Below, piece after piece: positions 1 through 8,179 of a stretch of DNA of 43,249 nt; position 1 is the first letter of the stretch, and each line of letters starts with the position of its first letter. This DNA is from an uncultured Collinsella sp. (GTDB lineage Bacteria; Actinomycetota; Coriobacteriia; Coriobacteriales; Coriobacteriaceae). The translations under genes and the position numbers were made by a program. The DNA lies in assembly GCA_934643145.1 (NCBI GenBank), contig CAKUBM010000016.1:1-43249 (forward strand), read 5' to 3'. The notes below the pieces were generated by a model. That model worked only from the letters and a program-made list of their open reading frames with translations, had not been told where the DNA came from and made no database searches.

Positions 1-1
1 G

Positions 2-109
2 ATTCTCGTGGCCGTCGAGGACGAGTTCGATATTCAGCTCGATACCGAGGAGAACCCTAAGACGGTCGGCGAGTTCGTCGATACGGTCGAGGCGGCATTG
101 GAGAAGTAG
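2..109 (+). CDS. acpP: Acyl carrier protein, 3' end only (partial)
   Basis: Frame 2 is open from the window edge to the TAG at 107-109 and encodes 35 residues beginning ILVAVEDEFDIQLD. The motif of a hydrophobic helix, acidic EDEF and a closing VGEFVDTVEAALEK matches helices III-IV of an acyl carrier protein. The DSL serine that carries phosphopantetheine would lie just outside the window. The gene stops 2 bp before fabK, the usual place for acpP in a FabK-type fatty-acid operon. A carrier protein for another pathway cannot be excluded from so short a piece, but the neighbours argue for acpP. Confidence 0.8.
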   Translation: MLVAVEDEFDIQLDTEENPKTVGEFVDTVEAALEK

Positions 110-111
110 AG

Positions 112-1056
112 ATGCTCAAGACTCCTCTCTGCGAGCTGCTCGGCATCGATAAGCCCGTGTTCCAGGGCGGCATGGCCTGGATTGCCGATGCCTCGCTGGC
201 ATCGGCTGTGTCCGAGGCCGGCGGGTTGGGAATCATCGCGGCCATGAATGCCGACGCCACCTGGCTGCGCGATCAGATTCACGAGTTGCGCGCCAAGACG
301 GACAAGCCCTTTGGCGTCAACGTCATGCTTATGAGCCCGTTTGCCGACGAGGTCGCACAGGTTGTGATCGACGAGCAAGTGCCGGTCGTCGTGACGGGTG
401 CCGGCAATCCCACCAAGTACATGAAGGCTTGGAACGACGCCGGCATCAAGGTCATCCCGGTTGCCGCCTCGGTGGCGCTGGCGCGTCTCGTGGCGCGTCG
501 CGGGGCCACCGCCGTGGTTGCCGAAGGTACCGAATCGGGTGGGCATATTGGCGAGACGTCGACGATGGCGCTCGTTCCGCAGGTTGTCGACGCGGTCGAT
601 ATCCCCGTTGTGGCAGCTGGCGGTATCGCGGATGGCCGCGGGATGGCGGCCGCATTTATGCTTGGCGCCGCTGGCGTCCAGGTGGGCACGCGTTTTCTCG
701 TTGCCGATGAGTGTACCGTCTCCGAGCAATACAAAGAGCTAGTGCTCAAGGCGGGAGACACCTCGACGCGCGCGACTGGGCGTTCGACGGGACATCCGGT
801 GCGTGCGCTCAAGAGCCCCTTCACCAATGCCTACGCCAAAAGTGAGGCGGCGGGCGCAAGTGCCGAGGAGCTTGGGACCATGGGCACGGGCGCTCTTCGC
901 AAGGCCGCAAAGGACGGTAATTACGAAGAGGGTTCGTATCTGTGCGGACAGATCGCCGGCATGGTCAACGAGCGCCAGAGCGCGCGTGAAATCGTTGACG
1001 ACCTGGTCGATGGCGCCGAGCATGTTCTGAAGGGTGCGTGCGCATGGGTAGCGTAG
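112..1056 (+). CDS. fabK: Enoyl-[ACP] reductase II (FabK), FMN-dependent
   Basis: This 314-residue protein reduces trans-2-enoyl-ACP to acyl-ACP, the last step of each elongation cycle, using FMN and NAD(P)H. It belongs to the nitronate monooxygenase-like TIM-barrel family. The N-terminal block PVFQGGMAWIADASLASAVSEAGG and the EGTESGGHIG motif are typical of FabK, and His145 in that motif corresponds to the conserved catalytic histidine. AAGGIADGRG and GVQVGTRFL form the phosphate/FMN-binding end of the barrel. Length fits the family (about 318). No fabI is present here, so FabK is probably the main enoyl reductase; FabK enzymes are known to be insensitive to triclosan. The ATG lies 2 bp after the acpP stop, and the 3' end overlaps fabD. 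Confidence 0.93.
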   Translation: MLKTPLCELLGIDKPVFQGGMAWIADASLASAVSEAGGLGIIAAMNADATWLRDQIHELRAKTDKPFGVNVMLMSPFADEVAQVVIDEQVPVVVTGAGNPTKYMKAWNDAGIKVIPVAASVALARLVARRGATAVVAEGTESGGHIGETSTMALVPQVVDAVDIPVVAAGGIADGRGMAAAFMLGAAGVQVGTRFLVADECTVSEQYKELVLKAGDTSTRATGRSTGHPVRALKSPFTNAYAKSEAAGASAEELGTMGTGALRKAAKDGNYEEGSYLCGQIAGMVNERQSAREIVDDLVDGAEHVLKGACAWVA

Positions 1057-1970
1057 CGTTTCTGTTCGCCGGTCAGGGTGCCCAGCATCCCGCGATGGGC
1101 GTCGACATCATCGAAGCATCGCCGGCGGCTGCCGAGGTGTTCGCCATTGCCGACGAGGTGCGCCCGGGGACCAGCGAGCAGTGCCGGAGCGCCTCCAAGG
1201 AGGAGCTCTCGCAGACCGAGAACACGCAGCCTTGCGTGTTCGTTCACGACCTGGCAGCGGCTGTCGCCCTGCGCGAGCGCGGCGTGGTGCCTGCCGCCTG
1301 TGCGGGATTCTCGCTGGGTGAGGTCGCTGCGCTCACCTTTGCGGGGGCATTCGATACGCGAACAGGCTTTGAGCTCGTGTGCGAGCGCGCGGCGCTGATG
1401 GCCGCGGCTGCCGAGCGCCATCCGGGCGGCATGCGCGCCGTCATCAAGCTCGATGCGGCGCAAGTCGAGAACCTGGCTGCGCAGGCCGGCGAGGACTGCT
1501 GGCCGGTCAACTACAACAGCCCGCAGCAGACGGTTGTTGCCGGAGCGCCCGAGGCGCTGCAGGAGCTCGACGTCCTAGTAAAAGAGGCTGGCGGCCGCGC
1601 TATGAAAGTCGCGGTGTCGGGTGCATTTCATAGCCCCTATATGGCCGAGGCGACTGAGGGGCTGGCGACGTATATCCAAGCCGGCCACGCGCCGTCTCCG
1701 CTGCTGATTCCGGTCATGGCAAACATGACGGCAGCGCCCTATCCGGCGGACCCGCGAGCAGCATCGGATGTTATGGCCAACCAGGTGAGTCATGCCGTTC
1801 GCTGGGTCGACACGCTGCATGCGTTGCAGACACAGGGTATCGACACGTTTATCGAGGTTGGTCCAGGCAAAACGCTGTCGGGCCTGGTCAAGCGTACGCT
1901 GAGCGACGTTCGCGTGTATTCGTGCGAGACGGCCGAGCAGGTCGCAGCTATTGCCGACGAGCTCGTATAG
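1044..1970 (+). CDS. fabD: Malonyl-CoA:ACP transacylase
   Basis: FabD moves malonate from CoA to ACP to feed chain elongation. The protein of about 308 residues has the N-terminal FLFAGQGAQ signature and the nucleophile elbow GFSLGE, with Ser90 counted from the ATG at 1044. GAFHSPYM carries the catalytic histidine (about 196), and EVGPGKTLSGL lies near the C terminus. The reading frame also offers a GTG at 1038. I prefer ATG 1044 because GAAGGG at 1029-1034 is then at a workable distance. Either start overlaps the end of fabK, implying translational coupling. The elbow is GFSLGE rather than the common GHSLGE, a histidine-to-phenylalanine change next to the serine that is worth noting but conservative in this family. 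Confidence 0.93.
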   Translation: MGSVAFLFAGQGAQHPAMGVDIIEASPAAAEVFAIADEVRPGTSEQCRSASKEELSQTENTQPCVFVHDLAAAVALRERGVVPAACAGFSLGEVAALTFAGAFDTRTGFELVCERAALMAAAAERHPGGMRAVIKLDAAQVENLAAQAGEDCWPVNYNSPQQTVVAGAPEALQELDVLVKEAGGRAMKVAVSGAFHSPYMAEATEGLATYIQAGHAPSPLLIPVMANMTAAPYPADPRAASDVMANQVSHAVRWVDTLHALQTQGIDTFIEVGPGKTLSGLVKRTLSDVRVYSCETAEQVAAIADELV

Positions 1971-2000
1971 TCCACAGGGCTGTAACCCGAAAGGAATGAC

Positions 2001-2774
2001 ATGGGCAACTTGAACAATGGCGCGCTCGAGCGCAACGACTCACGTCGCGTGGCACTGGTCACGGGCGGTTCGCGAGGCATTGGCCGCGCCTGTGCGACCG
2101 GTTTGGCGGAGGACGGCTTTGATATCGCCGTCGTCTACGCCGGCAGCGTCGATGCGGCGCGCGAGACGTGCGAAGCCTGCGAGACGGCTGGTGCCGCGGC
2201 ACGAGCATATCAATGTGACGTGGCCGACCCCGCTGCCGTCAACGCGTGCGTGGAAGCGGTCCTCAACGACTTTGGCTCCATTTGGGCGCTCGTCAACAAC
2301 GCCGGCATCACCCGCGATGGCCTGCTCATGCGCATGGGCGATGAGGCCTTCAATCGCGTGCTCGATGTCAATCTCAAGGGAACATTCAATATGACGCGCG
2401 CGCTCACCAAGACCTTTATGCGTCAGCGGGGCGGCTGCATCGTCAACATGAGCTCGGTTGTGGGACTGATGGGTAACGCCGGACAGGCCAATTACGCTGC
2501 CTCCAAGGCGGGCGTGATCGGCCTGACCAAGGCGGTAGCGCGCGAGCTTGCGCCTCGCGGCGTACGAGTGAACGCGGTCGCCCCCGGGTTTGTCGAGACG
2601 GATATGACGGCAAAGCTATCGGATAAGGTGCGTGCGGCCACGGAGGACCAGATTCCCCTTAAGCGTATGGCGCAGCCCGAGGAGGTGGCCGGTGTGGTGC
2701 GCTTTTTAGCGAACGATGCGGCCGCTTACATTACGGGCGAAGTCATACGCGTCGACGGCGGAATGGCGATGTAG
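2001..2774 (+). CDS. fabG: 3-oxoacyl-[ACP] reductase
   Basis: FabG uses NADPH to reduce beta-ketoacyl-ACP to the 3-hydroxy form. The 257-residue protein is a classical short-chain dehydrogenase: TGGSRGIG (residues 21-28) binds the cofactor, NNAG (99-102) stabilises the fold, and Ser152, Tyr165 and Lys169 (in YAASK) form the catalytic set. The C terminus ITGEVIRVDGGMAM is the standard FabG ending. It carries about 13 extra N-terminal residues before the first beta strand compared with E. coli FabG. AAAGGA at 1990-1995 supports the ATG at 2001. It sits 30 bp after fabD in the same operon. Confidence 0.94.
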   Translation: MGNLNNGALERNDSRRVALVTGGSRGIGRACATGLAEDGFDIAVVYAGSVDAARETCEACETAGAAARAYQCDVADPAAVNACVEAVLNDFGSIWALVNNAGITRDGLLMRMGDEAFNRVLDVNLKGTFNMTRALTKTFMRQRGGCIVNMSSVVGLMGNAGQANYAASKAGVIGLTKAVARELAPRGVRVNAVAPGFVETDMTAKLSDKVRAATEDQIPLKRMAQPEEVAGVVRFLANDAAAYITGEVIRVDGGMAM

Positions 2775-2813
2775 AAAGCAAGCCGGGTAAGCGGCTTGGA
2801 TGAGGAGACCATG

Positions 2814-4061
2814 ATGGAACAGAGAGTTGCAATCACCGGTATCGGTGCCGTGTCGCCGCTCGGCAACACCGCGCTTGCCACCTGGGCGGCCATGTGCGCC
2901 GGAACGTGTGGCATCGGTCCAATCACGCACTTTGATACCGATGCATTTGCCGTCAAGGTGGCGGCCGAGGTCAAGGGTTTTGACGGCAACGAGTACTTTG
3001 GCAAGCATGACGCCAAGCACCTGGATCCCTGCGTTCAGTTTGCGATGGCGGCGTCGGACGAGGCCATGCACGATGCGGGCTTTGATGTCGAAGGCGCGGT
3101 CGATCGCGAGCGCCTGGGCGTCTATGTGGGCTCGGGCGTGGGCGGCATGCAGACGCTCGTCGACAACGTCCACACGATTGCCGATCGCGGGCCTCGTCGC
3201 GCATCGCCCTACATGATCGCGATGATGATCCCCAACATGGCTTCGGGCAATATCGCGATCCGCCATAAGGCAAAAGGCCCGACCCTGCCCGTGGTGACCG
3301 CGTGCGCAACCTCGGCCCATGCGGTGGGTGAGGCGTTCCGCGCCATCAAGCACGGCTATGCCGATACAATCCTGGCCGGCGGCGCCGAGGCCGCAATTAT
3401 CCCCGATGCCGTTGCGGGCTTTACGTCCTGCCGCGCATTGACCACCAACTCCAATCCCGCGACGGCTTGTCGCCCGTTCGATGCAGACCGTGACGGCTTT
3501 GTGATGGGCGAAGGCGCCTGTGTGCTCGTGCTCGAGGGTATGGAGCACGCGCAGGCCCGCGGTGCGCACATTTACGCCGAGGTCGTGGGCTACGGCAACA
3601 CCGATGACGCTTACCACATTACGAGTCCCGACCCGGATGCGGCAGGTATCGCCCGTGCGATATCGCTGGCGGTGGCCGAGGGCGACGTTAAGCCTTCCGA
3701 GGGCCTCTACATCAACGCTCACGGCACCTCGACCAAGCTCAACGATTCGTCCGAGACGGCGGGCATTAAGCGTGCACTCGGCGAGGACGCGGCGCGCGCC
3801 GCGCATGTCTCGTCGACCAAGTCGATGACCGGCCACATGATCGGCGCCACGGGTGCCATCGAGGTCATGGCCTGCGCCATGGCGCTCGAGCAGGGTGTGG
3901 TACCGCCGACCATTAACTACCACACGCCCGATCCCGCCTGCGATCTTGACTACACGCCCAATCGCGCTGTTCGTGCCGACCTTACCTGGGCGCTTTCGAC
4001 CAACCTGGGCTTTGGCGGACACAATGCCGCCATCGCGCTGCGTAGATATACGAGGAGCTAG
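2814..4061 (+). CDS. fabF: Beta-ketoacyl-[ACP] synthase II
   Basis: FabF condenses malonyl-ACP with acyl-ACP to extend the chain by two carbons. The thiolase-fold protein has the catalytic triad: Cys164 in VTACATSAH, His303 in NAHGTST and His341 in TGHMIGATG. It closes with NLGFGGHNAAIALRR. At 415 residues it is normal for the family. The frame is open further upstream (TTG 2796, ATG 2811). ATG 2814 is preferred because AGGAG at 2803-2807 is then 6 nt away and the protein begins MEQRVAITGIG like its homologues. It is followed after 3 bp by accB. Confidence 0.94.
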   Translation: MEQRVAITGIGAVSPLGNTALATWAAMCAGTCGIGPITHFDTDAFAVKVAAEVKGFDGNEYFGKHDAKHLDPCVQFAMAASDEAMHDAGFDVEGAVDRERLGVYVGSGVGGMQTLVDNVHTIADRGPRRASPYMIAMMIPNMASGNIAIRHKAKGPTLPVVTACATSAHAVGEAFRAIKHGYADTILAGGAEAAIIPDAVAGFTSCRALTTNSNPATACRPFDADRDGFVMGEGACVLVLEGMEHAQARGAHIYAEVVGYGNTDDAYHITSPDPDAAGIARAISLAVAEGDVKPSEGLYINAHGTSTKLNDSSETAGIKRALGEDAARAAHVSSTKSMTGHMIGATGAIEVMACAMALEQGVVPPTINYHTPDPACDLDYTPNRAVRADLTWALSTNLGFGGHNAAIALRRYTRS

Positions 4062-4064
4062 AGC

Positions 4065-4541
4065 ATGGATTCCAAAAGACTTGCCGAGATAGCCGATGTG
4101 ATGGAGGACCGCGGCCTCACGCGCGTGCGCGTTGAGGAGCCCGATGGCACCGCGGTCGAACTCGAGCGCGCGAGCGCCGCGCAGCCGGTTGCCGTGCCCA
4201 TGCCTATGCCGGGTGCCGTAACTGCTCCGGCGGTGGCTTCTGTCGCCATGCCTGCCGCTGCACCGGAGCCCACAGCGCAGGCGCCTGCCGCCGCACCGGA
4301 GCCCAAGGGCACCGAGGTGACCGCTCCCATGGTCGGCGTTTTCTATGCTGCCCCGGCGCCGGGCGACGAGCCGTTTGTACATGTGGGTTCCAAGGTCAAG
4401 GCCGGCGAGACCCTCTGCATCATCGAGGCTATGAAGGTTCTCAACGAGGTGACGGCAGAGATAGACGGCGAGGTGCTCGAGATCTGCGTGGCCGACGGTG
4501 ACCTCGTGGAGTTTGGCAGCTGCCTCATGAGGATCGGATAG
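4065..4541 (+). CDS. accB: Biotin carboxyl carrier protein of acetyl-CoA carboxylase
   Basis: AccB carries the carboxybiotin between the biotin carboxylase and the carboxyltransferase. The 158-residue protein has a short N-terminal helix-containing region (1-37), an Ala/Pro-rich flexible linker (about 38-83) and a C-terminal biotinyl domain (84-158). Lys124 in EAMKVLNE is the biotinylated residue. The thumb-like region GVFYAAPAPGDEPFVHVG is also present, as in AccB proteins of bacterial acetyl-CoA carboxylase. Its placement between fabF and fabZ matches operons of the streptococcal type. Confidence 0.94.
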   Translation: MDSKRLAEIADVMEDRGLTRVRVEEPDGTAVELERASAAQPVAVPMPMPGAVTAPAVASVAMPAAAPEPTAQAPAAAPEPKGTEVTAPMVGVFYAAPAPGDEPFVHVGSKVKAGETLCIIEAMKVLNEVTAEIDGEVLEICVADGDLVEFGSCLMRIG

Positions 4542-4550
4542 GTGATATCC

Positions 4551-4973
4551 ATGAACAAAGAAGAGCTCAAGAAGCTGTTGCCGCATCGCGAGCCGATGCT
4601 TTTGCTCGACGAAGCCGAGCTGGTGGGCGACGAGGCCCACGGCAAGATCACGATTACGGGCGACGAGTACTTTTTGCAGGGGCATTTTCCGGGAAACCCG
4701 GTGGTCCCCGGCGTGATCCAATGCGAGATGCTCGCCCAGAACTGCTGCGTGCTGCTGATGGGCGATGAGGAGGCGCGCGGCGCGACGCCGTTCTACACGA
4801 GTCTGGACAAGGTGCGCTTTAAGCGTCCGGTGCGCCCGGGCGACACGGTGGAACTGGTTTGCTCCATCACGCGTGCGCGCGGGCCGTTCCGCTTTGCGAC
4901 GGGTACTGCGAGCGTCAACGGTGAGGTTTGCTGCCGCGCTGATATGTCTTTTGCACTCATGCACGAAAAGTAG
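4551..4973 (+). CDS. fabZ: 3-hydroxyacyl-[ACP] dehydratase
   Basis: FabZ removes water from 3-hydroxyacyl-ACP to give trans-2-enoyl-ACP. The 140-residue hotdog-fold protein has PHREPMLLLD at its N terminus and the catalytic pair His45 (GHFPGNPVVPG) and Glu59 (IQCEMLAQ). A GTG at 4542 abuts the accB stop, but ATG 4551 gives the normal start MNKEELKKLLPHR and has AGGTGAT just upstream. Since no fabA or fabM is in the window, how unsaturated fatty acids are made is not visible here. Confidence 0.93.
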   Translation: MNKEELKKLLPHREPMLLLDEAELVGDEAHGKITITGDEYFLQGHFPGNPVVPGVIQCEMLAQNCCVLLMGDEEARGATPFYTSLDKVRFKRPVRPGDTVELVCSITRARGPFRFATGTASVNGEVCCRADMSFALMHEK

Positions 4974-4983
4974 GGAAGTCTTC

Positions 4984-6327
4984 ATGTTCGACAAAGTGCT
5001 CATCGCCAACCGCGGCGAAGTCGCGGTCCGTGTTATCCGCGCGTGCCGCGATATGGGCATCAAGACCGTCGCCGTTTATTCCACGGCCGATGCGGACGCG
5101 CTGCACGTGCAGCTTGCCGACGAGGCGTATTGCATCGGCGGCCCGCGTCTTGCCGAGAGCTACCTCAACGACGATGCCGTGCTCACCTGTGCCGTAAAGT
5201 CGGGAGCTAAGGCAATTCATCCCGGTTATGGCTTCTTTTCCGAGAAGGCGAGCTTTGTGCGCGACTGCGACAAGTATGGCCTGGCGTTTGTCGGTCCTTC
5301 GGCCGAGGTGATCGACAGCATGGGCGACAAGGACGCCGCGCGTCGAACGGCTGCCGCAGCGGGCGTGCCCATCGTGCCGGGCTGTGATTTGCTCAAAAGT
5401 CCCGAGGAGGCAACGGCCGAGGCCGAGCGCATTGGCTGCCCCGTGCTCATCAAGGCGCGTGCAGGCGGTGGCGGTCGCGGCATTCGCAAGGTCGAGTGCG
5501 TGGAAGACGCGGCAAAGGCGTTCATCGAGGCGCGTGCCGAGGGCGAGGCCGTTTTTGGCGATGGCGAGTGCTACATGGAGAAGTTCGTCTCGCCGGCGCA
5601 CCACGTTGAGGTACAGATTATGGCCGATAAGCAGGGCCATGTGTTTTCGCTCGGCGAGCGCGAGTGCTCGGTGCAGCGCCGCAACCAAAAGCTGATCGAG
5701 GAGAGCCCCGCGCCGTGCCTCGACGGACACGACGACATTCGTGTTCGCATGCACAAGGCAGCGCGTGACCTGGCTCGTGCCGTCGGCTACGAAGGAGCCG
5801 GAACCATCGAGTTCCTGTATTCGGACGACGGCAATTTCTACTTTATGGAAATGAACACGCGCTTGCAGGTGGAGCATCCGGTTACGGAGTTTGTGACCGA
5901 TACCGACTTGGTCAAGTGGCAGCTGCGCGTGGCAGCCGGTCAGCCTCTGCCCTTTGAGCAGGAGGACGTTCCGGTCCGCAACCACGCCATGGAGTGCCGC
6001 ATCAATGCCGAAACGCCGGACTTTCTGCCGTCATGCGGAACGGTCACCGCGTTGCGTGTGCCGGGTGGTCCGCACGTGCGCTGGGATTCCGCCATGTTTA
6101 CCGGTGCGAACGTTCCGCCGTACTACGACTCCATGCTCGGCAAGCTCATCGTGTGTGCGCCCACGCGTGACGGCGCCATTCGCAAGATGCGCTCGGCCTT
6201 GGGCGAGCTCGTGATCGAGGGCGTGAGCGAAAACAGCGAGCTTCAGCTTGACGTGCTGGCAAACGATGAGTTCTTGTCGGGCATGTACCACACCGATCTG
6301 ATGGGGCATCTCTATGCTGATGAATAG
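4984..6327 (+). CDS. accC: Biotin carboxylase subunit of acetyl-CoA carboxylase
   Basis: AccC carboxylates biotin on AccB using ATP and bicarbonate. The protein of 447 residues starts MFDKVLIANRGEVAVR, the canonical biotin-carboxylase opening. It has the ATP-grasp glycine-rich loop KARAGGGGRGIRKV (about 157-170), the metal- and ATP-binding EMNTRLQVEHPVTE (about 289-302) and the C-terminal domain with YYDSMLGKLIV. The frame stays open for more than 200 nt into fabZ, but the true start is ATG 4984, after AGGGAAG at 4972-4978. The last 14 nt overlap accDA. Confidence 0.94.
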   Translation: MFDKVLIANRGEVAVRVIRACRDMGIKTVAVYSTADADALHVQLADEAYCIGGPRLAESYLNDDAVLTCAVKSGAKAIHPGYGFFSEKASFVRDCDKYGLAFVGPSAEVIDSMGDKDAARRTAAAAGVPIVPGCDLLKSPEEATAEAERIGCPVLIKARAGGGGRGIRKVECVEDAAKAFIEARAEGEAVFGDGECYMEKFVSPAHHVEVQIMADKQGHVFSLGERECSVQRRNQKLIEESPAPCLDGHDDIRVRMHKAARDLARAVGYEGAGTIEFLYSDDGNFYFMEMNTRLQVEHPVTEFVTDTDLVKWQLRVAAGQPLPFEQEDVPVRNHAMECRINAETPDFLPSCGTVTALRVPGGPHVRWDSAMFTGANVPPYYDSMLGKLIVCAPTRDGAIRKMRSALGELVIEGVSENSELQLDVLANDEFLSGMYHTDLMGHLYADE

Positions 6328-8038
6328 AAAAGCGAAGACGGTCAATGTCCTTGAGGGGCCGATGACCGAGTCGTGCGCCGAGTTTCCCGCGCGCCACGTG
6401 TTTATCAAGTGCCCGGAGTGCCGTCGCGTGATCGACGAGGCGCGTCTGCACGATAACCTGGAGGTCTGTCCTCGTTGCGGCAAACACTTTCGTGTGAGCG
6501 GTCGCGCGCGCATGCGCATGACGGTCGACGCGGGCACGTTTGAGGAATGGGATGCCAATCTGGCGTCGGAGGACTTCCTCTCGTTTCCCGGTTATGCCGA
6601 CAAACTCAAGAGCACGCGCGAGCGTTCGGGCGAGCGCGATGCCGTCGTGTGCGGCAGGGGCAAAATCTGCGGCTGCGATACGGCGCTCTTCTTTATGGAC
6701 GCCAACTTTATGATGGGCTCGATGGGCTCGGTGGTGGGCGAGAAGATCTGCCGTACGTTTGAGCGCGCGACCGATCTGGGGCTGCCGGTTGTCGGCTTTA
6801 CCGTTTCGGGTGGCGCCCGCATGCAGGAGGGCGTGACCTCGCTTATGCAGATGGCCAAGATCTCTGCGGCGGTTAGGCGCCACAGCGAGGCGGGCGACCT
6901 GTATATCACGGTGCTCACCGACCCCACGACCGGCGGCGTGACCGCGAGCTTTGCCATGGAGGGCGACATTATCCTGGCAGAGCCGGATGCGCTGACGGCG
7001 TTTGCCGGTCCGCGCGTGATCGAGCAGAACATGCACAAGCGCCTGCCCAAGGGATTCCAGCGCTCCGAGTTTTTGCTGGAGCACGGCTTTTGCGATGCCG
7101 TTGTTCCGCGTGGCGAGATTGCGCTTACGGTCGGCGAGCTGCTGGCACTGCACGAAGGACACGCGCCTGGCCTGGGCGCGCCACACGAGATCGTGCGTAC
7201 GGGTCGCCGCGGCAAAAAGCTTGGTCACCTGTTTAAGCGCTCGGCCGCGCCAAAAACCGCACTCGAGATTGTCAAACAGACGCGCTCGGCAGACCGTGCC
7301 ACGGCGGGCGAGATGATCTCGCTGGGCCTGGATGGATTTGTGGAGCTGCACGGTGACCGGTACTTTGGCGACGACGCCGCCGTGGTGGGCGGCATTGGCT
7401 GGAAAGATGGACGCCCTGTAACGGTCATCGCCATCGAGCGCGGAACCACGACCAAAGAGCGTATGCGGCGCAACTTTGGCATGGCGCATCCCGAGGGCTA
7501 TCGCAAGGCACGTCGCCTGATGCGCCAAGCCGAGAAGTTTGGGCGACCGGTCCTATGCCTGGTCGATACCTCGGGAGCGTTTTGCGGTATCGGCGCCGAG
7601 GAGCGCGGCCAGGGCGAGGCGATTGCCCAGAACCTTATGGAGATGAGCGGCCTTAAGACGCCGATCGTTTCTGTGGTGACGGGCGAGGGCGGTTCCGGCG
7701 GCGCGCTGGCGCTGTCCGTGGCCGATCGCATCCTCATGCTCTCGAGCTCGGCATATTCGGTCGTGAGCCCCGAGGCGTGCGCGTCGATCCTGTGGAAGGA
7801 TACGGAGCGTGCGGATGAGGCTGCCGAGGCGCTTAAGCTCACTGCCCCCGATCTGTTGGCACTCGGCATCATTGACGGCATCGTTGACGATAGGGGCCTG
7901 TCTCATGAGGAGATTGCCGGTGCTGTCATGTCCTCGGCATTTGATGCCTTCGATACGCTTGGGCAGCTCGACGACGCGACCCTCACAAACCTCCGCTACG
8001 AAAAGTACCGCGCAATCGGTCGGTACCGCACGATGTGA
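6314..8038 (+). CDS. accDA: Fused acetyl-CoA carboxylase carboxyltransferase, beta and alpha subunits
   Basis: One 574-residue chain holds both carboxyltransferase halves, which transfer the carboxyl group from biotin to acetyl-CoA. Residues about 30-300 are AccD-like: a zinc ribbon with Cys33, Cys36, Cys52 and Cys55, then a crotonase-fold domain with VSGGARMQEG. Residues about 315-574 are AccA-like: FVELHGDRYFGDDAAVVGG, GMAHPEGYRKA, GAEERGQGEAIAQNL, GEGGSGGALAL and SPEACASILWK. The N-terminal helical part of stand-alone AccA (about 70 residues) is missing, so the alpha half joins directly. No stop or frameshift separates the halves. ATG 6314 or 6320 are both possible and both overlap accC. 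Fusions of this kind are known in some lineages; here it completes the operon. Confidence 0.92.
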   Translation: MLMNRKAKTVNVLEGPMTESCAEFPARHVFIKCPECRRVIDEARLHDNLEVCPRCGKHFRVSGRARMRMTVDAGTFEEWDANLASEDFLSFPGYADKLKSTRERSGERDAVVCGRGKICGCDTALFFMDANFMMGSMGSVVGEKICRTFERATDLGLPVVGFTVSGGARMQEGVTSLMQMAKISAAVRRHSEAGDLYITVLTDPTTGGVTASFAMEGDIILAEPDALTAFAGPRVIEQNMHKRLPKGFQRSEFLLEHGFCDAVVPRGEIALTVGELLALHEGHAPGLGAPHEIVRTGRRGKKLGHLFKRSAAPKTALEIVKQTRSADRATAGEMISLGLDGFVELHGDRYFGDDAAVVGGIGWKDGRPVTVIAIERGTTTKERMRRNFGMAHPEGYRKARRLMRQAEKFGRPVLCLVDTSGAFCGIGAEERGQGEAIAQNLMEMSGLKTPIVSVVTGEGGSGGALALSVADRILMLSSSAYSVVSPEACASILWKDTERADEAAEALKLTAPDLLALGIIDGIVDDRGLSHEEIAGAVMSSAFDAFDTLGQLDDATLTNLRYEKYRAIGRYRTM

Positions 8039-8067
8039 CAAAGGGGCAGTCCCGCATGGCACATTCC

Positions 8068-8100
8068 AAGGTCGTGGCTCGTGTGGGTTGCGGCCTTTTT
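8068..8100 (+). terminator. Probable terminator after accDA
   Basis: AAGGTCGT (8068-8075) can pair with GCGGCCTT (8090-8097) through eight positions including two G-U pairs, and the run of five T ends at 8100. It lies 30 bp after the accDA stop and would end the fatty-acid operon. The loop is longish (14 nt), so strength is uncertain. Confidence 0.5.
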
Positions 8101-8179
8101 GTATCTGGGGGACAAAGTGACTACACTACAATCCGTTTGAGCAATAGATATATAGGTAGTACCGTGGGGGCGGATAAAG

